A DNA stretch of 64,000 bases from Desulfogranum japonicum DSM 18378 (lineage in GTDB: Bacteria > Desulfobacterota > Desulfobulbia > Desulfobulbales > Desulfobulbaceae), in contig NZ_AUCV01000027.1 of the NCBI RefSeq assembly GCF_000429945.1, positions 1 to 64,000 on the forward strand. Reading direction: 5' to 3'. Made by a program: the position numbers and the translations under genes. Positions 7,882 through 18,604 of the stretch are shown here, one piece after another (within the stretch, counting starts at the first letter, position 1; each line of letters opens with the position of its first letter). The notes under the pieces are model-generated. The model saw only the letters and a program-made list of their open reading frames with translations, made no database searches and was not told where the DNA came from.

Positions 7882-10125
7882 ATGCAGCAGGGACTTCACA
7901 ATATCTCCATCGGCCAAAGCATTCCGTTCAAAATCAGCTTTGTCACCCTGCTCCTGGAATGCGCATTTTTTATTATGTATGGCTGGTACAATGTTCACAC
8001 ATTCAATCAACAACTCAACCAGGATGTGGAACGTGCCCTGAGTATTCCAGGATTACTCATGTCTCAAGGGGTTCTCGATTTCACTTTTGCGTCTAATATT
8101 TCAACTCTGGGTCAACTGCTTCAGCTTGATATCCAGAGTGTTTTCATTATCAAGCCAGATGGGACAATTCAGTACTCGAGTTCGCCTCAAAGCCTGAAAA
8201 AATCCTATCGCACCCAACTGCAGCAAAAAGAAAAAAAGCTGCCTTTTCAGACATTCAAGGGTGTTTCCTATGCACAGTACACAGATGCCAACGGCAACCA
8301 TTTTTACAGCAGCCTCGCCCCGCTGACCAGGGGCGATATTTTTTACGGCAATATCTTTATCCGTACAAAAGTCGAAGAGCTTCAGCGTAAAAAAAATCTT
8401 CATCTCACTCGCTATATCTTTGCAGCCTTCATGACCATGTTTTTCACGGTAATTGTACTGGGGATATTTATATATGAGCTGATGATTCCACGGATGGAAC
8501 AAGCCGTAGAGACCCTTTCCAAAATCAGCAAGCACCGTTTTAACGTACGCCCCATCACTCCGGGAGTAAGGGATCAACTGGGTGTATTCCTGGATCAGAT
8601 CAATACGATTCTCTCTGCTGTTGCAGAGCATAATCACGACCTGCGCAACCTGAACATAGCCGGTGAACAGCTGGCAGATGCAGAAAACAAACAACAGCTC
8701 TACACCACAGCCACCAATATTATTTGCCGTTTTTTTAATGTCCAGCAGAGTGAAACCGACCAGCGTATCGAAAGCCAGGCCCTGAATCTCTTCTCCGATG
8801 GCGACGACATGATTGCCTTGACGGCCAGCGATGACAAGACCCGCCTCTTTCTATCCATGCCTATCCCAGAAGAACCGAATGAATTTCTGTGGATTAAATT
8901 CTCAAGAGAAGATGGTAAGCCCATTGCCAAAGCATCCAACAAACTCTACATAGAACACCTCTCCCGTATTTTGAAAAGTGCGATCCATCGTATTAATTCT
9001 TTTGATGACATTGCCCGGGCAGAGGAACGATACAGGGAACTGTTCAGCTCTGCAGCTGAAGGCATTTTCCGCACTACGACCGAAGGCCGTTTTGAAGCGG
9101 TTAATCCTGCGCTGGCTTCCATGACCGGATACGACTCGCCAGAGGAGATGATCACCAGCATCAAAGATATAAGCACCCAATATTATGCAGACAGCAAAGA
9201 TCGCTCCAGGATTTTCAACGAAATATTACAGTACGGAAAAATTGTAGACAGGGAAACATTTCTGCGTCGTAAGGATGGCACCATTTTCCCTGCCGCACTC
9301 TCAAGCCATTATGTTACCAATGAACAGGGAGGCATCATTGCCCTTGAGGGCAGAGTTATTAACATCGAAGAGCGAAAACTCCGCGAACGTGAAGAACAAA
9401 ACCGAAAGGCTGCGGAAGCTGTCAGCCGGGTGCAGCTTGAACTGGTATCGAAACTGGAAGACAATGAACGGATATTGCAGCGTTCTTTGAAAGAAAAGGA
9501 AATTCTTTTACGGGAAATATACCATCGCACGAAAAACAACATGCTGGTTATTATATCCATGCTCAAGCTGCAGATGCGCAAAGTTTCCGACCCTCACATG
9601 CATACTATCTTTCAAGAAACGGAAAACCGAATCCGTGCAATGTCTCTTGTTCATGAAAAGCTGTATCAGTCAGACAGTCTTGTGGAAATCGACCTGGCAA
9701 ATTATCTGGTGGAGATGGTCACAGCCCTGGTTGCCACTATGGTTGTGGATGATCGTATAACAGTGGAAACGGAAACTGTTCCTGTTCCCATATCCATTGA
9801 TCATGCTGTTCCTCTTGGCCTTGCGGTTAATGAAATCGTCACGAATTCGCTTAAACATGCTTTTCCCAATGACAGGCAAGGGGTGATCAGTCTCTACCTT
9901 TGCGTAACAGAGGACAATATGATAGAGTTGCATATCAAAGATTCGGGGGTAGGAGTTCCTGCTCATTTTATTCTTGAAAAAAGCACCTCTTTTGGACTGC
10001 AGATGGCGCAAAACCTGATAATCAAACAGTTGGGCGGCTCGATGAGTGTGCAAACCAACCAAGGCACAGAAATTACCATCTGCTTTGTTGAACCTGAGAG
10101 GCGCCAGCGCATCAACCTGCAATGA
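7882..10125 (+). CDS. membrane sensor histidine kinase (HisKA_2 type) with PAS domain
   Basis: The protein is 747 residues. Membrane segments at about 17-35 and 178-201 enclose a periplasmic sensor domain of about 140 residues. A linker region (about 205-370) is followed by a PAS domain (about 370-490, with FRTTTEGRFEAVNPALASMT) and a coiled stretch. The HisKA_2 box LREIYHRTKNNMLVI has the likely phospho-histidine H548. A GHKL ATPase domain follows, with NEIVTNSLKHAF, DSGVGVP and SFGLQMA. HisKA_2 kinases often pair with stand-alone receivers, as here, where the stop overlaps the next start. The signal sensed is unknown. Confidence 0.88.
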   Translation: MQQGLHNISIGQSIPFKISFVTLLLECAFFIMYGWYNVHTFNQQLNQDVERALSIPGLLMSQGVLDFTFASNISTLGQLLQLDIQSVFIIKPDGTIQYSSSPQSLKKSYRTQLQQKEKKLPFQTFKGVSYAQYTDANGNHFYSSLAPLTRGDIFYGNIFIRTKVEELQRKKNLHLTRYIFAAFMTMFFTVIVLGIFIYELMIPRMEQAVETLSKISKHRFNVRPITPGVRDQLGVFLDQINTILSAVAEHNHDLRNLNIAGEQLADAENKQQLYTTATNIICRFFNVQQSETDQRIESQALNLFSDGDDMIALTASDDKTRLFLSMPIPEEPNEFLWIKFSREDGKPIAKASNKLYIEHLSRILKSAIHRINSFDDIARAEERYRELFSSAAEGIFRTTTEGRFEAVNPALASMTGYDSPEEMITSIKDISTQYYADSKDRSRIFNEILQYGKIVDRETFLRRKDGTIFPAALSSHYVTNEQGGIIALEGRVINIEERKLREREEQNRKAAEAVSRVQLELVSKLEDNERILQRSLKEKEILLREIYHRTKNNMLVIISMLKLQMRKVSDPHMHTIFQETENRIRAMSLVHEKLYQSDSLVEIDLANYLVEMVTALVATMVVDDRITVETETVPVPISIDHAVPLGLAVNEIVTNSLKHAFPNDRQGVISLYLCVTEDNMIELHIKDSGVGVPAHFILEKSTSFGLQMAQNLIIKQLGGSMSVQTNQGTEITICFVEPERRQRINLQ

Positions 10126-10493
10126 AGAAAAAAATTCTTATCGTCGAAGATGAAATCCTCATTGGCATGATGCTGGCCGAAAATATCCGTGATTTCGGCT
10201 ATGAACCCTATGACGTAGCCACTACGGCCAATGAAGCACTGCACGCCTTTCACCAGCATCTTCCCGATGCAATCCTCATGGATATAAGCCTTTCAGGACA
10301 ACTCGACGGTATCGATGCAGCCCGGCTCATCAGGGAGCATAGCGATGTTCCCATTGTCTTTTTCACAGGATATCGAGACCCACAGCTGCTGCAGAAGGCC
10401 CGCACAACGAATCCGGTTGCCATTCTCGATAAGCTGGGGCCGGTTGAAGCCATCCAAAAAATTCTGCATTCTATTTTTTCAGAGAATCAATAG
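10122..10493 (+). CDS. single-domain response regulator
   Basis: The protein is 123 residues, a receiver domain only. Its start overlaps the kinase stop (ATGA), so the two are translationally coupled and it is the probable phosphate acceptor of that kinase. Acidic pair E9 D10 and phospho-acceptor D54 in ILMDISLSG are present. The usual K-P pair is altered: the segment reads ILDKLGPVE, so the cis-proline does not follow the lysine. With no output domain it must act by protein contact or in a phosphorelay. Confidence 0.88.
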   Translation: MKKKILIVEDEILIGMMLAENIRDFGYEPYDVATTANEALHAFHQHLPDAILMDISLSGQLDGIDAARLIREHSDVPIVFFTGYRDPQLLQKARTTNPVAILDKLGPVEAIQKILHSIFSENQ

Positions 10494-10520
10494 GTGTCTT
10501 GCTTATGCAAAAATTGGTTT

Positions 10521-10970
10521 TTACAGAGGAATTTCCGTCTTCTTAACCACTGCCCTCAAGGCAAACGAAGTCTGCACCCGATGCACCCCAGGCAGATTGG
10601 TAAGGACATCATGGATGCGGATATAATCGTCGTTATCCCTGCAGATGATGCGCAACAGGTAATCAGCCTCCCCAGACATCATGTAACATTCCATGACCTC
10701 CGGCACTTCATGAATCGCTTCCTCAAACTGGCTGAGCACTGAACGCTGTTGGCCATCCAGAGTAACACGGACAAAAGCATTGTTACCCAGACCTACCGCA
10801 CGCTGATTCACCAGCATGACGTACCGCTCTATAATCCCGCTTTCTTCCAGCAGTTTGACCCGCCGCAGGCATGCTGATTCGGACAAGGCTACCTTTTCAG
10901 CCAACTGCACATTGGAAAATTTGCCATTTTTCTGCAACACCTTGAGAATTTTTCTGTCTAATTCATCCAT
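10521..10970 (-). CDS. Lrp/AsnC-family transcriptional regulator
   Basis: The protein is 149 residues. An N-terminal winged HTH (MDELDRKILKVLQKNGKFSN, then the recognition helix around LSESACLRRVKLLEESGII) is followed by the RAM ligand-binding domain (about 65-149, with CYMMSGEADYLLRI). It is transcribed away from alanine dehydrogenase across a 237-bp spacer. In many bacteria such a regulator controls the adjacent ald in response to alanine or other amino acids, so a similar role is inferred here. Confidence 0.9.
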   Translation of the reverse strand: MDELDRKILKVLQKNGKFSNVQLAEKVALSESACLRRVKLLEESGIIERYVMLVNQRAVGLGNNAFVRVTLDGQQRSVLSQFEEAIHEVPEVMECYMMSGEADYLLRIICRDNDDYIRIHDVLTNLPGVHRVQTSFALRAVVKKTEIPL

Positions 10971-11069
10971 TCTCCGGCCATCCTGTTATTTTTTTATAAA
11001 TTCTTTGCATTCACCTGCTGGTACCTGATCATGGGCTACACAACACTTTACGTGCATTTTCTTTTACAC

Positions 11070-11098
11070 TTTGCAGGTTTCTTCGCATAATCTGCAAA
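11070..11098. promoter_or_regulatory. candidate Lrp-type operator in the ald/regulator spacer
   Basis: The inverted pair TTTGCAG (11070-11076) and CTGCAAA (11092-11098) has half-site centres 22 bases apart. It lies between the divergent regulator and ald, upstream of a TATAAT box at 11151-11156 that probably serves ald. The assignment rests on symmetry and position only. Confidence 0.4.
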
Positions 11099-11207
11099 AA
11101 GGCAAACACAATACCCTTTAAATAGCAATTAAATTTCCCATCCCTTTTGCTATAATAAATATATATAGAGTTCTTCTTTCTCATGGCAACAACAAGGAGA
11201 CCCAACG

Positions 11208-12323
11208 GTGATAATAGGAATTCTCAAAGAAATTAAGACTGAAGAAAATCGTGTCTGCATGACTCCGGCCGGTGTTGATACACTGGTACAGGAAGGTCAC
11301 CAGGTTCTGGTGGAGAAAAAATCCGGACTTGGCAGCAATTTCTCTGACGATCAGTACCGGGACGCTGGCGCTGAGCTGGTGACAACGGCCGCAGAGGTGT
11401 ACCAACATGCTGAAATGGTTATGCATGTCAAGGAGCCACAGCCAAGTGAATATGAAATGATTCGCGAAGGCCAGATAGTATTCACCTATTTTCATTTTGC
11501 CGCTGCCGAAGAACTGACCAAAGCTATGATCCAGCGTAAAGCGGTATGTATTGCCTATGAAACCATCACAGACAGGGATGGCCGCCTGCCCCTGTTGACT
11601 CCAATGAGTGAAGTGGCAGGAAGAATGGCTGCCCAGGAAGCAGCCAAATACCTTGAACGAAGCCAGGGCGGTCGAGGCCTGCTTGTCGGCGGAGTTCCAG
11701 GTGTTGCCCCGGCTAAAGTGATTGTCCTTGGTGGCGGAGTTGTCGGTACCCAGGCCGCTCTGCTCGCCTGCGGTCTTGGCGCCCAGGTATACCTGCTGGA
11801 TACCTCGCTTCCACGCCTGCGATACCTCTCTGAAATCATGCCGAAGAACTGCACCCCCCTCATGTCTTCTCCGGCAGTTATCCGTGAACTGCTTCCGCAG
11901 GCAGATGCCGTCATCGGTGCAGTGCTTATCCACGGTGGCAAGGCCCCGCACCTGATTACCCGAGACATGCTGAAGACCATGCAAAAAGGTTCTGTACTCG
12001 TGGATGTGGCCATTGACCAGGGCGGATGTTTTGAGACATCCAAGCCAACTACTCACACAGAACCCACCTATGAGGTTGATGGTATCATACACTACTGCGT
12101 TGCCAATATGCCGGGAGCTGTGCCCCTAACCTCAACCCTTGCCCTGACCAATGCCACCCTGCCCTACGCAAGGGCTCTGGCAAAATATGGCTGGAAACAA
12201 GCTGCCCTGCGCGACCCTGGAATCGCAGAAGGTCTCAATATCATAGCAGGCCAGGTAACATACCAGGGTGTGGCTGAAGCATTTAACCTGAACTACACAC
12301 CAGTATCAGAACTCCTCCACTGA
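11208..12323 (+). CDS. ald: alanine dehydrogenase
   Basis: The protein is 371 residues, the usual family length. It opens with IGILKEIKTEENRVCMTP and has the NAD-binding glycine loop VIVLGGGVVGTQAA at about 170-183, plus VDVAIDQGGCFETS and NMPGAVP segments typical of Ald. It interconverts L-alanine and pyruvate plus ammonia with NAD. The start is GTG, placed by AAGGAG at 11197-11202; no ATG fits. It is controlled probably by the divergent Lrp-type gene, and a terminator follows. Confidence 0.95.
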   Translation: MIIGILKEIKTEENRVCMTPAGVDTLVQEGHQVLVEKKSGLGSNFSDDQYRDAGAELVTTAAEVYQHAEMVMHVKEPQPSEYEMIREGQIVFTYFHFAAAEELTKAMIQRKAVCIAYETITDRDGRLPLLTPMSEVAGRMAAQEAAKYLERSQGGRGLLVGGVPGVAPAKVIVLGGGVVGTQAALLACGLGAQVYLLDTSLPRLRYLSEIMPKNCTPLMSSPAVIRELLPQADAVIGAVLIHGGKAPHLITRDMLKTMQKGSVLVDVAIDQGGCFETSKPTTHTEPTYEVDGIIHYCVANMPGAVPLTSTLALTNATLPYARALAKYGWKQAALRDPGIAEGLNIIAGQVTYQGVAEAFNLNYTPVSELLH

Positions 12324-12401
12324 CCCACCTCTCAGCCGGTGAGCCCTCCTGACCCTTACAGGCTCACTCGCTGAATGTTTTTGTCATCTCCCTCCAACCT
12401 T

Positions 12402-12447
12402 CATCTGCCTGCCATCAACCTCTCCGAGGCAGGCAGATGCCTTTTTA
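12402..12447 (+). terminator. terminator downstream of ald
   Basis: A 12-bp stem (CATCTGCCTGCC with GGCAGGCAGATG, 12402-12413 and 12428-12439) is followed by CCTTTTTATTT on the plus strand. It also lies just past the 3' end of the convergent PTS gene, but has no T run in that direction. Confidence 0.85.
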
Positions 12448-12465
12448 TTTCATACCCTACTCTGT

Positions 12466-14250
12466 TTATGCTGCAATCTGCCCGCTCATTTCCGCTGCAT
12501 ACTGATCTGCATTCAAACCAGTCATGAGGTGTATCAGGGAATCATCAATACGTATTACGGCCTGAATACCTTTTTCGTTGAGTTCCGCCTCATGCACACT
12601 ACTCATATCTTTCACTTTGATGCGTAAACGAGTCTGTGCGCAGGATTCGACAAGCAAAATGTTTTGTTTGCCTCCCAAAGCCGGCAGCCAACTGGCAACC
12701 TTTTCCGGTGCTTTCTGATCCCTGAGTCGTGGTTGTATCTCGCGTTCTTTATACAAAACACTTGAAGGAAGATCCTGCTCACTCAGTTCAGCCTCATCCC
12801 CGGCTGTCTCCAGATAAATTTTCATATCTGTCATCAGATTTTCAGAGCGGGGACCGAATATCGCTTGAAGCCCAGTACCCACAGTAACGACGCCTGCAGC
12901 CCCCAGGGCTTTGAGCCTGTCAATACTTGCCTTGTCCATATCCTTGACTTCGACCCTGAGTCGAGTGATACACGCATCCAGACTCTCAATATTGGATTTA
13001 CCACCAAAAGCCAGAACCAATTGCTGCGCCATGGTATCTGCTGCCACATCACGTGCTTCTCCGGCATCACCTTCAACCTCTTCTCTACCAGGAGTGTAAA
13101 GGTTGAAGACCTTTATAGCTATACGAAACACAGTATAATAGACAGTTGCAAAAATTGGCCCGATAATAAACATCATCCAGGGTTTGATATCTATGGCATA
13201 GAACAATAAAAAATCGATCATACCATGTGAGAAGCTATAGCCCATTCGAATGCCAAGCAAATAGGTCACCAAAAAGGCTACGGACGCGAGGCATGCATGA
13301 AACAGGTACAGCATGGGGGCAAGAAACATGAAGGAAAACTCAAGGGGTTCTGTTATTCCTGTGAGCAGAGATGTCAAGGCAGCCGACATCATGATACTCG
13401 CTGTTTTCACTTTGTTTTCAGGCTTGGCCATGTGATATATGGCAAGTGCTGCAGCAGGCAGACCGAACATTTTAAAAACAAAACCACCTGCCAGAATTCC
13501 CGCTTCGCGATCACCTGCAAAAAAGCGGTTCAAAACACCCCTCACCACTTCTCCGTCAGGACTCGTATAACTCCCCAATTCAAAAAAGAACGGTACATTC
13601 CAGATATGATGCAGCCCAAAGGGCAAGAGCAGTCGTTCCACAAAACCATAAATAGCAACAGCAAGGGCTGTATTTCCAGTGGATGCAAAATGGGAGAACA
13701 TATCTATCAGGTGCTGAATGGGTGGCCAGATAAAACTGAGCACAATCCCCAGGCCAATGGCGCCAAACGAAGTTGCAATGGGAACAAATCGTTTTCCTGC
13801 AAAAAAACCAAGATAGGGTGGCAGGCTGATACGGTAATACTTGTTAAATAAAAAAGCCGCCAACCCTCCGACAAGGATACCTCCAAACACTCCGGTATCG
13901 ATGGATTCCATCCCCATTACAGGTCGAGTTTCAAGATCGAACAAACTGGCCGCCACCCCCATGGTAGCGACCATCACGGCGTAGCCGACAGCAGCAGAAA
14001 GCGCTGAGACGCCATCATTTTTTGTAAGCCCGAGGCCAACACCAATGGCGAATATCAGTGCCAGGTTGCCAAAAATCGCTCCACCCGATGCTTTCATCAA
14101 TGCATTTATGACATCAGGAATAATAGCAAAGCCGGCACTGCCAAGACCTAAAAGAATACCTGCAGCCGGCAATATTGCCACAGGCAACATCAAAGCTTTT
14201 CCTATCTTCTGTAAAAAGGCAAAAGAACCACTCCACAGTTGCTTAATCAT
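12466..14250 (-). CDS. nagE: PTS permease, N-acetylglucosamine/glucose type, domains IIC-IIB-IIB
   Basis: The protein is 594 residues. It starts [20 protein letters not shown], and the membrane IIC domain runs to about residue 390 ([10 protein letters not shown] is typical of the glucose/GlcNAc group). A IIB domain follows, with the phospho-cysteine in DACITRLR. A second IIB-like domain at the C-terminus contains [10 protein letters not shown], where the cysteine is shifted by one residue. The ATG overlaps the upstream gene by eight bases. Classical NagE is IICBA; here IIA is on the neighbour and a second IIB takes its place. GlcNAc specificity is inferred from family resemblance, and glucose is not excluded. 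Confidence 0.85.
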   Translation of the reverse strand: MIKQLWSGSFAFLQKIGKALMLPVAILPAAGILLGLGSAGFAIIPDVINALMKASGGAIFGNLALIFAIGVGLGLTKNDGVSALSAAVGYAVMVATMGVAASLFDLETRPVMGMESIDTGVFGGILVGGLAAFLFNKYYRISLPPYLGFFAGKRFVPIATSFGAIGLGIVLSFIWPPIQHLIDMFSHFASTGNTALAVAIYGFVERLLLPFGLHHIWNVPFFFELGSYTSPDGEVVRGVLNRFFAGDREAGILAGGFVFKMFGLPAAALAIYHMAKPENKVKTASIMMSAALTSLLTGITEPLEFSFMFLAPMLYLFHACLASVAFLVTYLLGIRMGYSFSHGMIDFLLFYAIDIKPWMMFIIGPIFATVYYTVFRIAIKVFNLYTPGREEVEGDAGEARDVAADTMAQQLVLAFGGKSNIESLDACITRLRVEVKDMDKASIDRLKALGAAGVVTVGTGLQAIFGPRSENLMTDMKIYLETAGDEAELSEQDLPSSVLYKEREIQPRLRDQKAPEKVASWLPALGGKQNILLVESCAQTRLRIKVKDMSSVHEAELNEKGIQAVIRIDDSLIHLMTGLNADQYAAEMSGQIAA

Positions 14251-16786
14251 TGTTCCACCTCTCTTGCTCCAACAATTCACGGACGTCATTGGCTGTCGAA
14301 CACTGCAGAGCCTTTTCCGCAATATCTTTACAGTGGCTTACGGACCACCTTCGCACTTCAGCTTTAATGGCAGGTAACGCGGGAACAGACACGGATAATT
14401 CATCCACTCCAAGCCCAAGCAAAACAGGAACAGCCTCCGGAGCAGAGGCAAGGCCGCCACAAACGCCCACCCATTTACCATGACTGTGCGCACCTGCTAC
14501 GGAATGGACTATCATGGATAAAACGGCAGGGTGAAGAGCATCTATTTTGGAAGCTAATTTGGGATGACCACGATCCATGGCAAGGGTATACTGCGTCAGG
14601 TCATTGGTCCCTATGGAGAAAAAATCGACTTCTGCAGCAAAAATTCCTGCCATAATGGCAGTGGAAGGAACCTCAATCATAATGCCGATCTCTATGGCAG
14701 GAACATCCAGTTTAACCCTTTCTTCCTCAAGCATGGCTTTGGCATCACGAAGCTCTTCAATGGTTGCCACCATGGGAAACATGATACGAACAGGACCATG
14801 GGCTCCGGCTCTCAGCACAGCCCTTGCCTGCACCCGAAACAGCTCTGGTCTCTCTAAACCTATACGAATACCTCGCTGACCCAAGAAAGGGTTTTCCTCC
14901 ACAGGCATGGGCAGGTAAGGTAGCGGCTTATCGCCCCCAACATCAAGTGTCCTCACAATCATTGGCCGGCCTTCAAGTGCCAGAAGCGCGTCACGATACA
15001 CCTGGTACTGCTCGTCTTCACCGGGTGGTGTCATTCTATCCAGAAACAGGAACTCTGAACGAAGCAATCCTACTCCTTCTCCCCCCAGCTTGACAGCCTC
15101 ACGCGCCTCATCCACCCCACCAATATTGGCTACAACTTCAAGACGATGACCATCCACGGTCACGGCAGGTTCACTTGCTGCAGCCAGATCTTTCTCTTTC
15201 TGTTCTCTCAGTGCTGCCTGCCTGGTTATCGTCTCATTTATGAGTTCTTCTGAAGGATTAATCCTTAAGGTTCCCTTGCTACCATCCAAAATAACCGTAA
15301 CACCACCCTCAATTTCGAGTGCTGCAGCCTCAATGCCTGCCACAGCGGCAATATCAAGGGATCTTGCCAGGATTGCAACGTGGGAGGTTGCCCCACCAGC
15401 AATGGTACAAAAACCTCTTATCCTTGTAGTATCCATGGTGGCGGTAAATGACGGTGTCAGTTCCTCGGCAATGAGAATCGCCTGATCCGGTATTTCCAAC
15501 TCACGGGGTTCGTTATTCGTCAAAACTCGCAAGACCCGCATTCCCACGTCCCGAAGATCATTGGCGCGACCTGCAAGGATCTCATTATTCAGGGAAGCCA
15601 GCTGATCTGCATAGGTCGTAAACGCGTTTTTCCAGGAATATTCAGCACTTTTACCTTTAGCAACAAGACTCCTGGTGATATCAACCAGATCCGGATCATC
15701 AAGAATCTCTCTATGCGCAGCAAATATTGCAGCCTTTGTTGGTTCTGTCTGAGAATGTAAATTCATCTGCAGTGCTTCCAGCTGATTCTTCGCTTCTTCC
15801 CAGGCAACATCAAGGCGGACATTTTCTGCATGCGGATCCTGCCCCTCTTCAGCATAGTCAAAACGTTCTTCCCGAATCTGGACAACCTGACCAACCACAA
15901 TACCAGGTGAAGCAGCCACTCCCCGTATCAGGTCGGGATCTTCACGTTGAGGGACCTTTGCCGGTAACCTGTCTTCAGAAAACTCTACCGAAGCTGGTGC
16001 AACAACCGGTGCTGTTCCTTGATCACCCAATCCCGAAGCAAGATGTGGCAGAATTTCAGCAATTGCCTTATCGCAATCATCTCCCCTGCTTCTGAGTTGG
16101 ACCTTATCAAGATATGCCACATTGAGTTTCATTATGCTGACAACGCTCTTGGCGTTTGCAGTCTGCTCTCCCTTGATCAATTCAACCTGCGAGGAAAACT
16201 TTTTCGCTAATCCCGCAAGAACTGCTGCAGGTCTTGCATGCAACCCAGTTGTATTTGGAATAATAATGGCGTCCGATACAACCTCACGCTGTACGTCCTT
16301 ATCCTCCTGCGTTCCCTGTTCTGCAAGAGTTACCATCAAGAGTTCCGTTTCTCCAGCGCTCACACAATCTGCCTGACCATATTTTTCGATTTCGGCAATC
16401 ATCTCTCCATTGGTCAGAACCACCTGGGTCAAGAGGCTTTTTGCATGTGTGGCAATATAATCAATTTCAAACTTGATCAATGCCTCGCCTGCCTTTACCT
16501 CTTGTCCTTCGGCTACCTGAACGTTGAATCCCTGCGACTTCAGCGCAACGGTATCAATACCAATATGCATCATTACCTCCAGGCCCGTACCATGGGTCAG
16601 AGTAATGGCATGACCGGCGCTGTGGAGCTGCGTAACCTTACCTGCAAAAGGTGCGATCAATACGTCACTGGTTGGATCTATGGAGATCCCGTCTCCAACC
16701 ATTTTTTGTGAAAATACAGGATCCGGAACCTGTTCAATGGGATAAGCAATACCGGATAAGGGTGCTAGAATGATGACCTGTTCCAT
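14243..16786 (-). CDS. nagF: multiphosphoryl transfer protein EIIA-HPr-EI
   Basis: The protein is 847 residues with three PTS domains in one chain. EIIA-Glc type spans 1-150, with H59 and the active-site H74 in MMHIGIDTV. HPr spans about 170-255, with the phospho-histidine in [11 protein letters not shown]. Enzyme I spans about 280-845, with active-site [14 protein letters not shown], the PEP-binding [12 protein letters not shown] area and [14 protein letters not shown]. The order matches NagF/FruB-like fused proteins. With the overlapping permease it makes a self-sufficient phosphate chain from PEP to sugar. No regulator or sugar-catabolic gene is adjacent. Confidence 0.92.
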   Translation of the reverse strand: MEQVIILAPLSGIAYPIEQVPDPVFSQKMVGDGISIDPTSDVLIAPFAGKVTQLHSAGHAITLTHGTGLEVMMHIGIDTVALKSQGFNVQVAEGQEVKAGEALIKFEIDYIATHAKSLLTQVVLTNGEMIAEIEKYGQADCVSAGETELLMVTLAEQGTQEDKDVQREVVSDAIIIPNTTGLHARPAAVLAGLAKKFSSQVELIKGEQTANAKSVVSIMKLNVAYLDKVQLRSRGDDCDKAIAEILPHLASGLGDQGTAPVVAPASVEFSEDRLPAKVPQREDPDLIRGVAASPGIVVGQVVQIREERFDYAEEGQDPHAENVRLDVAWEEAKNQLEALQMNLHSQTEPTKAAIFAAHREILDDPDLVDITRSLVAKGKSAEYSWKNAFTTYADQLASLNNEILAGRANDLRDVGMRVLRVLTNNEPRELEIPDQAILIAEELTPSFTATMDTTRIRGFCTIAGGATSHVAILARSLDIAAVAGIEAAALEIEGGVTVILDGSKGTLRINPSEELINETITRQAALREQKEKDLAAASEPAVTVDGHRLEVVANIGGVDEAREAVKLGGEGVGLLRSEFLFLDRMTPPGEDEQYQVYRDALLALEGRPMIVRTLDVGGDKPLPYLPMPVEENPFLGQRGIRIGLERPELFRVQARAVLRAGAHGPVRIMFPMVATIEELRDAKAMLEEERVKLDVPAIEIGIMIEVPSTAIMAGIFAAEVDFFSIGTNDLTQYTLAMDRGHPKLASKIDALHPAVLSMIVHSVAGAHSHGKWVGVCGGLASAPEAVPVLLGLGVDELSVSVPALPAIKAEVRRWSVSHCKDIAEKALQCSTANDVRELLEQERWNND

Positions 16787-17545
16787 TGGTTTATTCCTTG
16801 TTTAGATATCAACACTGAACTTCAGAATACAACATACAGACCAGACAACAGCATATGAACACATTCATTTTATCGCACAAAAACAGCGAAAAGAAGGCAT
16901 AAAAAGGGAATGTTATACAGAGGATGGAGTTGATTTGAAAATCTATGCCTACCTCTGAGGAAGCAAGTTTGAGTATAACGCCACTATCAAACGAAAAGAC
17001 AAGATATGGAAAGCCTGAGAGCTCTGTTCAGAAGACTGTCCGAGAATGCCCTCTTTCCCAGCCCGTTGTTATTTCACAAAATACTACGAGCAAAATGAAA
17101 AAGAGCGGGTGCAGGAATCTTGGACTCACCTATTGATGAATCCAGAAATCCATTGTAAACTTTACAACTCAGAACCGGACCGAAACAGCCCAGACCTCCC
17201 AAAGAAACAGGGTATCTCACAACCCTATCTCTTCTAAAATATCAAATAGTTACTCAATATCCAACAAAAAAAGAATAGTTCCCTAAACTTCGTATCAATT
17301 TTTTTGATGAATAAGTCTTGTAAAACTGTTAAGAACACTATACACTGACTAGCGGTTATATGTGGAGATCTACAAGATGGGAAAGCGTAAGCGGAAACAA
17401 AGAACTTCCATACAACAACTTACAGACTGCAGATACATCGACACCTTTGCTGGCAATACATGTTCCAGGCACACCAAAGTTCTACGAGCTTCGGTCCGAA
17501 CATGTTCCGGTGTCTCCTCTCAATTGCCACAGGAAAGACACGTCT
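16787..17545. other. gene-free stretch
   Basis: It lies between the divergently read PTS operon and the next plus-strand gene. Open frames here have no ribosome site and no recognisable content. An upstream in-frame extension of the following gene reaches 17360, but its residues look non-coding. Confidence 0.4.
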
Positions 17546-18604
17546 ATGCAACACATTGACTTCTTAACGCAATTTATTGCTATTCAGAATCCCTGGAAGA
17601 TACTTGAAACGACCACCAGTCAGGCAGGCAAGCGACTTGACATTTTAGTCTGGTTTGCCCCTTCCATACAGAAAAATCTTTTTGGCGTTTCCGATATACA
17701 GGAAGAATCTGAAGCATGCTCCCCAGCCTCCTGCCCTCACTGCGGCACCATGCTTCCCGAATACGCCCCGAACAAGACAATCTGCCTGAGACATCTCCCT
17801 CTCCTGGGATTTGCGACCTACATGCACGTGCCTGCTCCCAATATCATCCACTCACCTGATCCGAACTGTGTCTGCATGAAGCAATGGCATGCACCGCATT
17901 CCAAATATACCAAAGAGATGGCAGCTCACATTACAGATACCCTGCAAGCCATAAAAGACTACGCCTCTACAGCAAAATTGCTGGACATCGCGGAACAGGA
18001 ATTACGGGAAACATTCCAGGAAACTCTCGACACACGGAAAGCCAGTTCTCAAAAAGATGATATGTCCCAGATCCATGTTAAAAGCCGTTTTCGCATTCCA
18101 GATGTAGGACATCCCGGATGGCAGCGTCTCATAAATGGAGATTTGACCATAGCTACCAGTTCCGTTGCATTGCAGATGCTCCTTCAGCGTGTGCGAAACA
18201 AGCATGAAATTTCACCGGGCATTGAAAGTGGTATATCCGGGGCGAAAGCGCTCCATGATTTTTTTTACAAAAACAAAAAACTTCTAGATCATGAACTTGA
18301 ACAACTCACAGCCGGCCAAACCTGGACAGAGGTGCGAGTTGCAGTATCGAGGAAACCTGCTCAGGATAAAGATCTGCCACAGGAATCCGAACCCGTCTGG
18401 CAGGCTCTGGTTTCTGGAAATATGCAGTTGCAAACCCATATGGTTGGACTGCAGATGATTATGCAACAGGCGTATAAGTCTGTGCAAATGGATGTGAGCG
18501 ATCAGAATAAACAAAAAACCATCCAAACCCTTCGACATTTTTTCATAAAACACAAAAAACGTCTTAAGAAAGAAATAACGCAATTACAGCATTATTCAGC
18601 ATAA
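17546..18604 (+). CDS. protein resembling an ISL3-type transposase N-terminus, with duplicated C-terminal module
   Basis: The protein is about 352 residues. AGGAAAG at 17531-17537 supports the ATG at 17546. Residues about 45-150 resemble the zinc-binding and HTH start of ISL3 transposases: CPHCG, a RHLPLLGFATYMHV strand, a second cysteine pair CVC, then a helical region ending AKLLDIAEQELRE. No DDE catalytic core follows. The C-terminus instead has two related units of about 75 residues (W..L..G, V-LQM, then FF-K-KK-L-E-QL), near 180-255 and 280-350. It reads as an adapted DNA-binding protein rather than a transposase. The function is unknown. Confidence 0.55.
   Translation: MQHIDFLTQFIAIQNPWKILETTTSQAGKRLDILVWFAPSIQKNLFGVSDIQEESEACSPASCPHCGTMLPEYAPNKTICLRHLPLLGFATYMHVPAPNIIHSPDPNCVCMKQWHAPHSKYTKEMAAHITDTLQAIKDYASTAKLLDIAEQELRETFQETLDTRKASSQKDDMSQIHVKSRFRIPDVGHPGWQRLINGDLTIATSSVALQMLLQRVRNKHEISPGIESGISGAKALHDFFYKNKKLLDHELEQLTAGQTWTEVRVAVSRKPAQDKDLPQESEPVWQALVSGNMQLQTHMVGLQMIMQQAYKSVQMDVSDQNKQKTIQTLRHFFIKHKKRLKKEITQLQHYSA

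Noticed and set aside
14251-14322. Longer N-terminus for the PTS permease
   Set aside because: The 24 extra residues lie inside the end of the upstream gene and do not look like a PTS N-terminus; the ATG at 14250 starts the usual IIC sequence.
17360-17545. 62-residue extension of the zinc-finger protein
   Set aside because: No ribosome site before the ATG at 17360 and no conserved-looking residues; the ATG at 17546 has AGGAAAG.
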